A DNA stretch of 64,000 bases from Persicaria tinctoria (lineage: Eukaryota > Streptophyta > Magnoliopsida > Caryophyllales > Polygonaceae), in assembly GCA_037127255.1 (NCBI GenBank), contig JBANSL010000004.1:91323648-91387647 (forward strand). The letters run 5' to 3'. The notes under the pieces were generated by a model that ran no database searches, was not told the origin of the DNA, and was given only the letters and a program-made list of their open reading frames with translations. Of this stretch, positions 32,365 to 43,485 are shown piece after piece. The stretch's first letter is position 1, and each line of letters begins with the position of its first letter. The translations under genes and the position numbers were made by a program.

Positions 32365-33695
32365 GGCGACCGGCGGGAGAGGACTTCACCCTCTCTCGCC
32401 GATTTGTTTGAGCTTTGAACACCGATCTTCCTTTTTTTGTCTTTCTCTAGCACCCCACTGTCTACCTCCATATCTATACTCTTCCCACTCTTTCTTTTTT
32501 GAGTTTTGTCCCCACTAATCTTTTCCATATCACCTTCTGTTAAACCCACTTCCCTGGCAAGCCTTTTCCATTTGTGGCCTTGAGTACTTCCACCTACTCC
32601 CTCTTTTTTATTTGAACTCAGTACCCCTCCCAACCCTTCTTCACCTCCCATGTGTTCATTGTCTCCTTTCCCTCCATTACTATTAGAGACTACGCTATCT
32701 GTTTCCATTCCTATCATGGTATTCTTTTCCACACTTATGTTAACCTTGCTAATTAATTCCTCCACCTGCTCATGGCCTTTAACTCCAGCCCCCACGCCCG
32801 GACTCCTTTCTTCATCTTCCTTCTCTATTCTCTCTAGCTCTTCCAGCAAAGTTCTCCTCCTCCCTAACTCCGCCCCCTTGTCCCCACCATCCTCATCAGA
32901 CTCGTCAGATTCGTCTCTGTGCCCCCTAATTTTCATCACAGCTTTTCGCTCTGCCTCCCTCTCTATCACATTCCTCCCCCCAGTTTGTTTCATAGGAGAT
33001 GCACGGAGCCAGTCTCCATATTCATTGTGATACGCCTTGGCCTCTTCGTTTTCACAATCGACATCCGTATGGCCTAAGCATCCACACACATAGCAGAAAT
33101 TAGGGAGCCTCTCATATTTGACTTCAATCCACATTTTCCTACCTCCGAATATTGCCATTACTCCCCTCCTTAGTGGTTTCAACAAATCCACCATAACTCT
33201 GACCCTAATAAACCTGCCTTTGACGAACGTAGTAGAATCGTCGACTTCCATCACCTCTCCAACTTTTTCTGCCAATTTCTTCGCCGCATCCACTGTCATG
33301 GCACCAATGGGCATATCATATAATCTAATCCAGAACCCCGCCTTATCAAATTTCATCTGCGAAGGTTGCTCATCACCCGGTTCCCTGAGCACGAACAAGG
33401 CCTTGTCGAAAGCCCACGGTCCTCCCCTGAGCACCCTATTCTTCTCCCCTTCATCAACAAACTGGAACGAGAATCTGTTGCTTGCCCATTCCCGAAACAC
33501 ACAGCCTTTCTGAACTCTCCATGCCGCTTTCATGGTGCTCTGAAGTGCTTGAGCGTTAAACGCTCTCGATGTAAATAAAGCCCCCATGAGTATATTATCC
33601 TTTCCCTTACGTCCATCTATCTGCCCTAAATTATCAATCACCACATCAGACCTTTCCTCTTCAGTTAGATGCATTTGATTTCCCTTGCCCGCCAT
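32361..33695 (-). CDS. LINE ORF1 (DUF4283 / CCHC zinc-knuckle RNA-binding protein)
   Basis: Intact 444-residue frame. Residues about 35-190 match the DUF4283 pattern of plant LINE ORF1 proteins (FREWASNRFSFQF, then RGGPWAFDKALFVL, then FWIRLYDMPI). A zinc knuckle follows with Cys201, Cys204, His209 and Cys214 (CYVCGCLGH..DC). The C-terminal 230 residues are charged and low in complexity, ending in basic clusters. In the family this protein coats LINE RNA to form the retrotransposition particle. The ATG at 33693-33695 is the first in the LINE after its GC-rich leader. The CACTA 2 insertion sits 108 bases upstream in the 5' UTR, so native transcription is probably disturbed although the protein is complete. 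Confidence 0.92.
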   Translation of the reverse strand: MAGKGNQMHLTEEERSDVVIDNLGQIDGRKGKDNILMGALFTSRAFNAQALQSTMKAAWRVQKGCVFREWASNRFSFQFVDEGEKNRVLRGGPWAFDKALFVLREPGDEQPSQMKFDKAGFWIRLYDMPIGAMTVDAAKKLAEKVGEVMEVDDSTTFVKGRFIRVRVMVDLLKPLRRGVMAIFGGRKMWIEVKYERLPNFCYVCGCLGHTDVDCENEEAKAYHNEYGDWLRASPMKQTGGRNVIEREAERKAVMKIRGHRDESDESDEDGGDKGAELGRRRTLLEELERIEKEDEERSPGVGAGVKGHEQVEELISKVNISVEKNTMIGMETDSVVSNSNGGKGDNEHMGGEEGLGGVLSSNKKEGVGGSTQGHKWKRLAREVGLTEGDMEKISGDKTQKRKSGKSIDMEVDSGVLEKDKKRKIGVQSSNKSAREGEVLSRRSP

Positions 33696-34547
33696 GCCGA
33701 CGAAACCCTACTTCCGCCGCAAAACCTGTTCGAGCCAAAGGAGCGCGACCCCCACACACCGGTGAATCTCGCACGGTGACGGCGAGGATGACCTAGCTCT
33801 CACCACTACTAGAAAAACGCTATATAGCCTCGAAGTTTTTGGCTACCAATTATTTCGAGGGTACCATCGTAGCTAATACCCTCGAATTTAGACTCGAAAA
33901 AATATTTGGAGCCTAAGTACCATTGAAAGAAAGTCGGGGCTATTTTTCCAGACTATATAACCACGGATAAATATGTTGAGGGCGTCGTCGTGTGTAAAAT
34001 AGCCTCGAAAACAAATTCGAGGGCACGTTTTTGAAGCTATTGTCTAACGAGCGTAGCGATGAAGTTGTTAGAGGGTATACTCGATGCTAATTTCGAGGGC
34101 ATATAGGATCGAATATGTTTTGGAGGGTAGAGTTGAGGGTGTAATAACTCCATATATATTACGAGGCTAATTTTGAGGGTAAGTTTGATCCTAAATGGTT
34201 ACGATTTATTTTTGGGGCTAACTGTGTGGCTAAATAACATCAAATTATGTATTCGAGGGTATATTTGTAGGTGTATAACCTTGAAAAAATTGAATTTTCG
34301 TCAAGGTTAAGATCGAGAGCAAATCTGTTTGTCAAACTTAATGCATTAAATACCTCAACTACTTATTGCTTTATCAACTAAAACGTACAAGGTTAATCAA
34401 TTTTCACTCTCATACTCCTTTCCTTCTCCCACAACTTTCAAATATATCTATCTACCTTCTATTCGATCAAGAGTTTTGTGGTACTTGATTTTCATTTCTG
34501 CTAAGTATCGTCATTTTGATAATTATTTTCTTATTTTCATACGAGTT

Positions 34548-34928
34548 TGACGCAGTCGGAAGTTTCGAGAAACACGCTAGCGCGGGTTCTCACAGATAAA
34601 GGGTTCGCAAGCGTCGAAACCCTACGGGATAGGTCTGGAATCCACCAGAAAGGGGTCTTGGAATCCACCAAGAGGATAAAAGATAAACTCTCTAAAAATT
34701 CATTATTCAGATTCATTGAAAATAAAGACTACAACGAGTTTATATAAGGGAATACTCCTAAGAAAACCCTAGTTCTCAACTTGGGCCCTAAGGCAAAATA
34801 AAATTCTATCAATAAAAATATATGAAATAAATAGATAAATTCCTAATTTATCTTAAAAACCCTATAAAATAGATAATCCTAGTTAAAAGATAAATATCCT
34901 AACTAAAGATAAAAATGCTCCTGCATCA
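34548..34928 (-). repeat. 3' LTR of the TRIM
   Basis: 381-bp direct repeat; downstream copy in the minus-strand orientation. Confidence 0.9.
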
Positions 34929-35195
34929 GTCTCCTCCACCTCTGAAGAACTCGACCCCGAGTTATCTTCTAGATGTTGGATCCCATCGGTTGTTCTTGGC
35001 TGCCAACGATGTCGTTGCCAAAGTCGCCTCCGTTGCTCATGCCGAACACCATCTTCAATTGATCTGTCAGATCCTCGAAAACCATGGCAATCCATGATCA
35101 TCTTTTGATGAAGATCCGCCCAGGCCAGATGTTGATCTCCCATCGTGCTCCAATTAAGTTGAAAACAGACAGGAGAATCCTGCTCTGATACCAAT

Positions 35196-35576
35196 TGACG
35201 CAGTCGGAAGTTTCGAGAAACACGCCAGCGCGGGTTCTCACAGATAAAGGGTTCGCAAGCGTCGAAACCCTACGGGATAGGTCTGGAATCCACCAGAAAG
35301 GGGTCTTGGAATCCACCAAGAGGATAAAAGAGAAACTCTCTAAAAATTCATTATTCAGATTCATTGAAAATAAAGACTACAACGAGTTTATATAAGGGAA
35401 TACTCCTAAGAAAACCCTAGTTCTCAACTTGGGCCCTAAGGCAAAATAAAATTCTATCAATAAAAATATATGAAATAAATAGATAAATTCCTAATTTATC
35501 TTAAAAACCCTATAAAATAGATAATCCTAATTAAAAGATAAATATCCTAACTAAAGATAAAAATGCTCCTGCATCA
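35196..35576 (-). repeat. 5' LTR of the TRIM
   Basis: 381-bp direct repeat adjoining the primer binding site; upstream copy in the minus-strand orientation. Confidence 0.9.
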
Positions 35577-35581
35577 GAGTT

Positions 35582-37936
35582 ACATGGTGTAAAAGCAGGA
35601 AAATCTATATGATTTAGAAACCATTAGAGAGATAGCTTGAAAATGTAAATATTAATCTCGGACATGCCCTCGAGTTCATAATTTCGAGGGTAAACGATTA
35701 TGATTACCCTTGTCAATACTCTCGAATTATTATTTTTGAGGGTAAGTGTGTCCATTAACTCTTCCCCAATAGCAACAATATTATGATTTCGAGGGAAAAG
35801 TTTCGAGGGTAAGTGTGTCCATGAACTCTTCTCCAATTATCATATTTATGTTTTGCGTGCTTTCAAACTAAATTGGTTTTGCGTGACTGAGAATCTTAGG
35901 ACAGGTTTCGATCCCCAATGGACCTAACACGACTTAGAATCTTAGGACATGTTTGTTTACAAGATGAAAAATTATTTATTTTTCAAATATAATTAATTTT
36001 CATATATTTTAACTTTTAATTAAAATGGTTATTCTCAATAAATATATTTTAATTCTTTATAATCTCAAATATTTTCTTTTTTTTTTTGTTTATATATATA
36101 CGTATTATCATCTAGTCTTATTAGGACATATTCTAAACTTATTAGTTATTACTATATAAAAAATAAATAATATCCTTAATTATGACAAAAAATATTGTAA
36201 ATTAATACTAATAATCATAATAATAATTATTATAAATTAGATGATTTATCAATTTTTTTAACAAAGTGGTTTAACTTTTAATTGAGCATTAAATGGGTAA
36301 AAACACCTTTTTTATACGGATTTTGAAATTAGCGGGTACAATAAAATTTCAGGCAATATAATTTCCCGCTTGTCAAAATTTAGGAGGCAAAATTTTAATT
36401 TCAATTTGAACAGTACATGTGGTGGTATATATAAAAGGCATTGTTCACTTTTTGTAACCCTAGATCTATTTGCTCGCTCGCCTCCTATCAGCCGCTCTCC
36501 TTGTTCTCACCTGAAAGGGGCGCTTCTCATAACCAGTCAGTCGCTTCCTTCACGGCTTGAATACGGCTCCCTGGTGTCGCTTCCCTCTCAACTTCTTCAT
36601 CTAGATCGCCTCCCTCTCCGTTGCTTCTCCCTAGTGTCGCCGACCTTTCCGCCGCTTCACGGATTGCTTGAAGACGAGATCCCGACCTATTCTCGCCTCC
36701 CTCTTAGCGGCTCTCTGATGTCGCCTCTCTCTCAGCCGCTTTTCCCTGGTGTCGTAGGCCTCACAACCACTTCCCCGATGGCTTGAAGACAAGATCCCGA
36801 CCTGTTCTCGCCTCCCTCGCCGCTGCTCCTTGGTCTCGCCTTCCTCTCAGCCGCTTCTCCCTGTCCTCTCCTCTAGTGAAGTCGAGATCCCTCTCCAATT
36901 CCACTATCGTAAGCCGAAATCCCTCTCGTATCAATCCGTCTTCTATTGTATTTTTGCGTTTTTGTTGTTGCGTTTATGTTGAAGATGAGATCCCGACGAC
37001 CGCTTCTATTGTGTCATTTGCATCCTCTCTTTTCATCTCATTGGTCCTTGGTTTACCCGAGTTTTTTTTGTTTGAAGGCAAATTAGAGCCTTGCTTCTCC
37101 CTACTGGTTTTGCATCACCCTCAAATAAGGTATTATTTTAATTTCATTTTCTTTTAGGTTTGTGTAAAGGGGCTGCTTGAGGCCAGGTTGATTGTTTAAT
37201 AGCAGCATTTCTCTCACTCGTAGCCACCAAAACATCTACATTGTTGCTTCTGTATAACTGTATAGGTGTGTTCCTGGTGCTTCTGTACTATAGTTGTTTG
37301 CATCAAAGTAGCAACTTTATGTCTTTTTTGCTGTAATTGATCATACACTAAACATTTTACCAAGTCTTTAAGTGTTATAAAGTGCAATATAAGTATACAT
37401 AGCAGAGTAACAAGCCAGTTATGAAGTTGAGATGAAATTGCAAGTAGCATAGTAGAACCTGAATATAGGTTTGTGAAAAATATAATATTATTATCACAAT
37501 ATAGTATTATTACCATGTATGAGTATCACCATGTATGAGTATATATTATCACAATATAGTATTATTACGCATTTATGAGTGATTTCAGGGATTGTGAATT
37601 TAGGTTTGTGAAAAATTTATGTAACTATAGCTTCCAAAATAATGCTGATTATAGCATTAAAATTATTGTTTATATTAGTAAGTATCATCCAGTAGTGTTA
37701 ATATGAAGCTATATTCAAATAAAATGTGATGATGTTCATATTGTGTATCTCCTGAACTTATAAATAGTACTCTTAATTTATTTATGCTATTGGTGTGTTT
37801 TTTCTTCATGTTTGTTAATCTGGTGTGAATTTTAGCTTGGATTTATTTATTCCCTTTCAAAATATTATTATCTAAATTAGTTATGATTCACTTGTTAGTT
37901 GTTCCGTTAAAAAATGTTCAAATCAAAGGCCTTACT
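35582..37936. other. CACTA 2 interior, gene-like but unrecognised
   Basis: From 35582 there are tttcgaggg-type motifs, then an A/T-rich stretch to about 36370. A CT-rich block (about 36430-37160) reads like a plant 5' exon and contains several copies of a cgcctccctctcagccgcttctccc theme. The rest to 37936 is AT-rich and intron-like. Open frames of 138 and 124 codons here show no known domain. Confidence 0.4.
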
Positions 37937-38185
37937 TGTACAGGGAAGGTAAGTGCTACCCCTTCTCAAGTTCACTCAATCATCAAAAAATGGTTCGAGG
38001 AGAGCTCGCGCTAAGCCCCTCCCTGTTAAGGCGAAGATCAATCCATTCGAGATGAGATACAAGAGCTAAGAAGTACCGTTTTTGAACTTGTAAAGAACCA
38101 ACAAGAGTTGCAATCCTCAACCATTATTCGTCTCCTTCAAGCAAGTCAAGCTTCGTCATCCTCTTCCAGTTTTGCAAACTCTTAA
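37937..38185 (+). pseudogene. Possible TNPA/transposase-24-like C-terminal remnant
   Basis: An exon-like segment after tgtacag encodes a short helical, Gln/Glu-rich tail: DEIQELRSTVFELVKNQQEL, then a Ser-rich end and a stop near 38185. An upstream in-frame stop interrupts it. CACTA elements commonly encode such coiled C-termini in their second protein. The assignment is tentative and based on composition and position. Confidence 0.3.
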
Positions 38186-39267
38186 CCCTTAATTTGTAGG
38201 TAGCATGGGTATGTTGGATATATAGTGTAAAAACTAACCATTAAACTAGTTGGTGTGCAAATATTTTGGACTTGATTTGCACCTTTTTGTTTTAGATGGT
38301 TAGTTAGGTTATAACTTATGAGGTTTGGTACCTTTAGTGCTAAGAGGACATGTTTATTTTTGTGGTAAGGGTTGAACTTACATTTTGTACATGATTTAAT
38401 TATGAAATTTAGGTTTCTTCAAACATTTAACGTTTATGTTTGTTTATTTGTTATTTAAAGTAAAATCTGCGTTTTATGTATGCATAAATTGAAGAATAAA
38501 AAATAATAAATTGAAGAATAAAAAATAATTTGATGCTACTGAATTTAACCTCAAATTTGGCTACAAAAATGATAAGGTTTATAAAATTTAACCTGAAATT
38601 TAGGAACCAAAATATTTAATATAACCTCCAAATTGATTATAAATTGAGTTGATAAAATGCCCTCGAAAACATATTACCCTTGAAAATGCCCTCGAATTCT
38701 ACCTCAAGATACATTTCGAGGCGTAAAGGAGGGAGGTTAAATGTGGTCTCGAATGTTAAAAATCGTGGTTAAATTGGAGGCTATTTTACTCTCACACTTG
38801 CACTTAAATTATTTTGAGGTTATGAATCGATACTATTTAGCCTCGAAATTGGTACCCTCGAAAATACCTACCAATTTCATTTGAAGGCAATTTGAAGGCT
38901 AATAACATTAAATTTAGTTTCGAAATAGTTCGATACTAATGATCTCGCAATTACCCTCGAAATTATTTGGAGGCTATTTTACTCTCGAAAACAAAAATTC
39001 GAGGTTAATATTCGATGCCATATTTAACCTCCCTCCTCTACGCCTCAAAATGTGTTTTGAGATCGAATTCGAGGGCATTTTCGGGAGTAATATATTTTCG
39101 AGGCTATGGTTGAGGCTACATTCAAGGTTAGTTTCGAGAGTATAGACGCGTTTTCTAGTAGTGCACGACCTTGACCGGAGAGGAAGATTGACGATCGGGA
39201 ACCACCAAGGGGCGGTTTTCACAAAATCGCCAAGCTCTGCCCTAGGTTTTTTTGGGTATAGATATCT

Positions 39268-39985
39268 AGACGACGCATATATGAAATAAATTATCAAATT
39301 TCATTATATGAATTTTGTAATAAAATATTATATTTATTATATCACAATTTATAGTTTTTTTTTTCAAAAAAATTTTCATTATATATACCGAGGAAAAAAC
39401 AAATTCCGAAGCACAAATTTTGCCCTCCTCTAACATACTATCTAGCAAATCCTGTGACGACCACTGATTGAATGCACACATATATGTTAGTAAATGGAAT
39501 AGTGGAGCTAGCAGCTAGGCAGAATATATATAAAAACAACTAACTAAAAGGTACTACTCACTCATTTGTTTGGACCATGCATGTGAGGACCGACTATATA
39601 TAGGTAAGGTATGGATGAGTTACCCCATATAGGGATGTCTTCTAAAATACCCTCGTTTTGTAAAGTTTTGTGCACTTACGTTACAAACATAATTATATAT
39701 GTATACAGGGACGGAATCAGAAATGAAAGTCTGGATGGACTGAATTCCCTTATGTCATGAAGATGAAAATTGGTAGAACTAGATTTACTATCTTTTATAT
39801 AATTTATTGAGTATATGTACATATTAAAAAAATTATTGTGTAAAATTTTGAGTGAAAGAGTTATAAATAGATGCAATGAGATGAACATATTAGTATTTGG
39901 TAGGAGGGGAAAAAAATAAGGAGGGAATGGGTTTTGAAGAGACATGAACCCTGCAGGACTTGAGAATAGTAGTGCTACTCTACTA
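39268..39985. other. Spacer right of the LINE, no gene
   Basis: AT-rich. A segment beginning acagggacggaatcagaaatgaaag (about 39706 onward) resembles one terminus of a hAT-type element, but no matching second end was found. Confidence 0.4.
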
Positions 39986-40209
39986 CTCCCTCCGTATCGC
40001 AAAACTTGTAGTTTTAGAGTAGTAAACTTGTAGTATCAAAAAACTTGTTGTTTTAGCTATAATTATTATCTTTATAGGTAATGATTGCTCTTTTTATAGG
40101 TAATAATTAGTGCTCTTAGGTACTTTATCCTATAAAAGTAAAGGAAATATATGTATTATTAATAAGTATGCATAAAGCTAAAACTACAAGTTTTGTGATA
40201 CGGAAGGAG
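39986..40209. mobile_element. Stowaway-type MITE
   Basis: TA on both sides. Ends ctccctccgtatcgcaaaacttgtag and its inverse ctacaagttttgtgatacggaaggag. 224 bp. Confidence 0.85.
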
Positions 40210-40773
40210 TATTATGCCAACAGGACAATCCATACTTAGTGTTTTCTATTTCAAGTTTTGATCAACTACATACTACATACTCTGTTTTAAAAGGTCCAGT
40301 CCACCCCGGCCTCCTTCCGTGCCTATATATATATATAACACGATGAAATGAATTACCTATATAATTCAAGTCACATTAAATAGTGGCTTTTATAAATAGT
40401 AAATGGATATATATGGGGAGATATATGTTCCAAAATAAATCGAAATCTAGGAATAGATGGATGGATAGATACATATAAACTTGGTAAGAAAGGACCTCCT
40501 CAATTCAAATTCAAGTTGAAAGTTGAAACTGAAAGGAGTGGTTTCATGGTGAAACAAAGCATAAAGCAATGAAGCATACTGCATATATGCATGTGATGTG
40601 GGTTTCTCTCTTTACTTTGTCTTATGACAAACAATTCAATCCACTTGGATCTTGGATATGACCACTCATTGCGTAGTCCGTCCGTGATTACATTCACGTT
40701 CACCTTTACATTGCATTTTAATTTACCCTTAATTACTTTTCATTTTACCCGTAAAATTCACCATAAAAAAGTA
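40210..40773. other. Spacer between MITEs, no gene
   Basis: AT-rich sequence without recognised features. Confidence 0.55.
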
Positions 40774-41043
40774 CTCCCTCCGTCTCGAAATTCATGTCGT
40801 TTTAGCCTTATGCACAAATTTTAATAAAAATACTCATCCATCAATCAACATCATCATTCCACTAACTTTTTCATTAATTTTATTACCCACTACATTTTTT
40901 AACCAATCAAAACCTTCAAAAAAGTCAACAACACACAAATCAATCCAAATCATTACTATCCACTACCTAGAAAACCTAAAACGACATCTATTTTGATACA
41001 AAACTAAAGAGCTAAAACGACATAAATTTCGAGACGGAGGGAG
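40774..41043. mobile_element. Stowaway-type MITE
   Basis: TA on both sides. Ends ctccctccgtctcgaaatt and its perfect inverse aatttcgagacggagggag, with gtcgttttag subterminal. 270 bp. Confidence 0.9.
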
Positions 41044-41111
41044 TATAACGTATCTATCCCGCCCCGTCCCCATATTATAACCTAAGTAATTTTAATCTTA
41101 CTTTCATTTTA

Positions 41112-42018
41112 GAGGGATTTTGTTCAAATGTACTTTTAAGCATATTTGGTTAGCTAGATAGGTCAATTAATTGTTTTTTTAGCATGCTTAGCCCATTAAT
41201 TGTTTTTTTAGCTTGCTAAGCCTTCTTAAACGGTCAATGGTCAACCGTTGACCGGTCAACCCATTTTGATGCCATTTTTTTTTTTTTTAGTGATGTCATA
41301 TTTTACCGTTTTGATGCCAATATTTTGTGGTGACAATTTTATATAATTGATGGCATAAGAGCTTAAAACGTGGAATCAAAATATTGTCACCTTATTGTCA
41401 CTTTTCTAATGAAATGATTGGATGACTTTTTTTTAATGCCACTTTTTTAAAACATTGATGACATTTTTTGTGATGTCATATTTTACCGTTTTGATCCCAA
41501 AATTTTATTTTCACTCTGATGCCACTTTTCTAATTAAATTATTGGATGACACTTTTTTTAAACTTTGATGACATTTTTTGTTTACTCTAATGTCACGTTG
41601 ACCATTGATGCCATTTTGAAAAATTTGTATCACATTAAAAAAAAATGTCATCAAAAATACTACTTTGAAAAAATATCATCAAAAATATGGCATCACGGTA
41701 AAAAAAATATTATAAAAAAATTGACATAAAAAAGTGGCATCAAAGTGAAAATAAAATATAGTAAAATTTTGGCATCAAAACGGTAAAATATGGCATCACT
41801 AAAAAAAAAAAATTGGCATCAAAAAAAAAAAATTGGCATCAAAAAAAAAAAAGTTGGCATCAAAATGGGTTGGTCAACGTTGACCGGTCAATGGTCAAAC
41901 GGTTGACCATTGACCAACCCACCCTATTGGGAAGAGGGCTAGGGCAAAACTAATTAAATTGATTTATGGGCTAGGTGACTAATTGAATATCAAAAAAGGT
42001 CCTCTACCAAAATCACCA
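41112..42018. mobile_element. Hairpin Mutator-type MITE, copy 1
   Basis: The nonamer ttcatttta flanks it (41103-41111 and 42019-42027). The whole 907 bp is a long imperfect inverted repeat: gagggattttg at the left faces caaaatcacca at the right. Inside, ggtcaac..accggtcaacccattttgatgcc is mirrored by ggcatcaaaatgggttggtcaac. There is no ORF. A transcript would fold into a several-hundred-base hairpin. Confidence 0.88.
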
Positions 42019-42027
42019 TTCATTTTA

Positions 42028-42992
42028 CACGTATTATTAGCTATAGCTTCCCCATATTATAATGGCCTAAGTGCCTACCTATGAAAAAAAAAAAGTTATA
42101 GCTAGCTTGCATCACTTTTTACATAAAAAAAATAAAAAAAATAAAATTTATTCATTGATGATGTTTTACTTGCATGAGGCCCGGTCGACAAATGGTCAAC
42201 ATTAATTAGGACCCGTAAGAGTTAATTGTCCCGAAGGTTGACCTGTAATATAATTAAGTAACCCAATTAAGTAAGGTTAGTGGGCCATGGAATCCAAACA
42301 CTGCGGTCCAATCTCAGTTTCAAACGGAAAATAGTTGATTGACACTAGTGTTAAATGACATTAGTGACATGGAAATAATTTACTTTTATTTTTCTCCAAG
42401 GTTAATTACATAAATAGACGAAGGATTTAATACCCATATTTATTTCTCCATATACTCCGTATTGATTTTGCACTTATGGGACCCATTGTATTATCTCAAA
42501 ATTACGTTTTTTTTATACTCTACCTTAACAACCAAAAAATATAAAGTATTTTGATTTATTTGTCTATATATCTTAAGGACGTGTTTGATTTAGGAGTGGG
42601 CATGAGACGAGATGACGGAATCGGAGTCATTTTGCGTCCCGTTCTACGTATTTTTAACGGGACGAGATTTAAAAAATAAAACTGAATCATATCAGGTCCT
42701 GTCCCTCACGGAACGGAGTGGAACATGCCTTATCACTCATTAAAAAAAAAGCAATTCCAAAATGAAAGCATGAATATTGGATGTAATACGTACAGAAGCA
42801 AAAGTAAAACTATAATAACAGTAGCAACTGATTTTATAATACCAAACACAAAAACAACTTTCAAAGTTCAATGCAGTGCTTCGACCAAAAATAAAAACTT
42901 GAATTCAATTTTTTTAGTTTACAACTTTATTAGTTTATCTATTTAGGTTATACTTAATTAAATACATGAGTGTGTATATAAAATTATATATA
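42028..42992. other. Spacer with transposon remnants, no gene
   Basis: Contains a one-sided remnant from about 42582 (taggagtgggcatgagacgagatgacgg). This may pair with gcgggatttgggcgcacctcta near 43412-43433, making a degraded element interrupted by the MITE at 42993. A 73-codon ORF at 42725 is not credible. Confidence 0.35.
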
Positions 42993-43245
42993 CTCACTCC
43001 GTTAATTAAAATATGTCGTTTTAGACATTTACACATTTTTAATAAAATAATTAAAAGCAAACAAAAATACACTTATATCCCTAATTATTACTTTATTTTT
43101 TCACTTTATTGAAAACTACAACTAACAAATTCATAATAATTAGAAGTGTAATTTTAAAAAGTGAACACTTAAGTACATAAAACAACATGTTTTTTTAACA
43201 AGATTTTACTTCTAAAATGACATATTTTTTTCTTAACGGAGAGAG
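42993..43245. mobile_element. Stowaway-type MITE
   Basis: TA on both sides. Ends ctcactccgttaatt and its imperfect inverse cttaacggagagag, with tgtcgttttag mirrored by ctaaaatgaca. 253 bp. Confidence 0.82.
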
Positions 43246-43485
43246 TATATTCTTTCATGTTTTATTAATTTTATTGTTTTTCATATAAAATATTCGGCGC
43301 GGGACGAGACGGGGATTTTTCGTCCTGCGTATTTTTTGCGGGACGAGATTTAATTTTTTTTCCCAAATCCCATCGGGATTGGAACGGGATGCGGGACGGG
43401 ACTAGATTTGCGGGATTTGGGCGCACCTCTAGTTTGACTGTTTAACTTTCAAATTATAATTATAAATAAAAACACTTTTAAAGTA

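Larger units (their letters stand above)
34548..35576 (-). mobile_element. TRIM (miniature LTR retrotransposon) nested in CACTA 2
   Basis: Two 381-bp direct repeats (34548-34928 and 35196-35576). Read on the minus strand they start TGATGCAGG and end TGCGTCA. gagtt flanks both sides (34543-34547 and 35577-35581). The minus-strand primer site TGGTATCAGAGC (35182-35193) lies just inside the 5' LTR, and a purine tract (agaggtggaggagac) abuts the 3' LTR. The 267-bp interior has a short gag-like remnant frame beginning MGDQHLAWADLHQK. Three LTR differences were noticed. Confidence 0.93.
33804..39163. mobile_element. Second CACTA transposon, inserted in the LINE 5' UTR
   Basis: The left end is CACTACTAGAAAAACGC, and the right end GCGTTTTCTAGTAGTG is its inverse apart from one extra A on the left. 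The trinucleotide cac is duplicated outside (33801-33803 and 39164-39166). Both ends carry arrays of cctcgaaa / tttcgaggg(ta) subterminal motifs (about 33829-34340 and 38640-39140). Its TIR and subterminal motif differ from CACTA 1, so it is another family. There is no intact transposase. At 5360 bp it includes the TRIM at 34548-35576. Confidence 0.93.
28209..39252 (-). mobile_element. L1-type LINE retrotransposon, nearly full length, with nested insertions
   Basis: The 15-mer tgggtatagatatct flanks it (28194-28208 and 39253-39267). The 3' tail is a poly-A (poly-T on plus, 28208-28228) preceded on the minus strand by tttgttatc, a common plant LINE ending. Without the CACTA insertion it is about 5.7 kb: a roughly 194-base 5' UTR, ORF1, ORF2 and a short 3' UTR. 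ORF1 is intact and ORF2 has a single in-frame stop. It is therefore probably immobile by itself but young. Confidence 0.95.

Noticed and set aside
28294..33578. Plus-strand ORFs over the LINE
   Set aside because: They are antisense shadows of ORF1 and ORF2, which have clear conserved domains on the minus strand.
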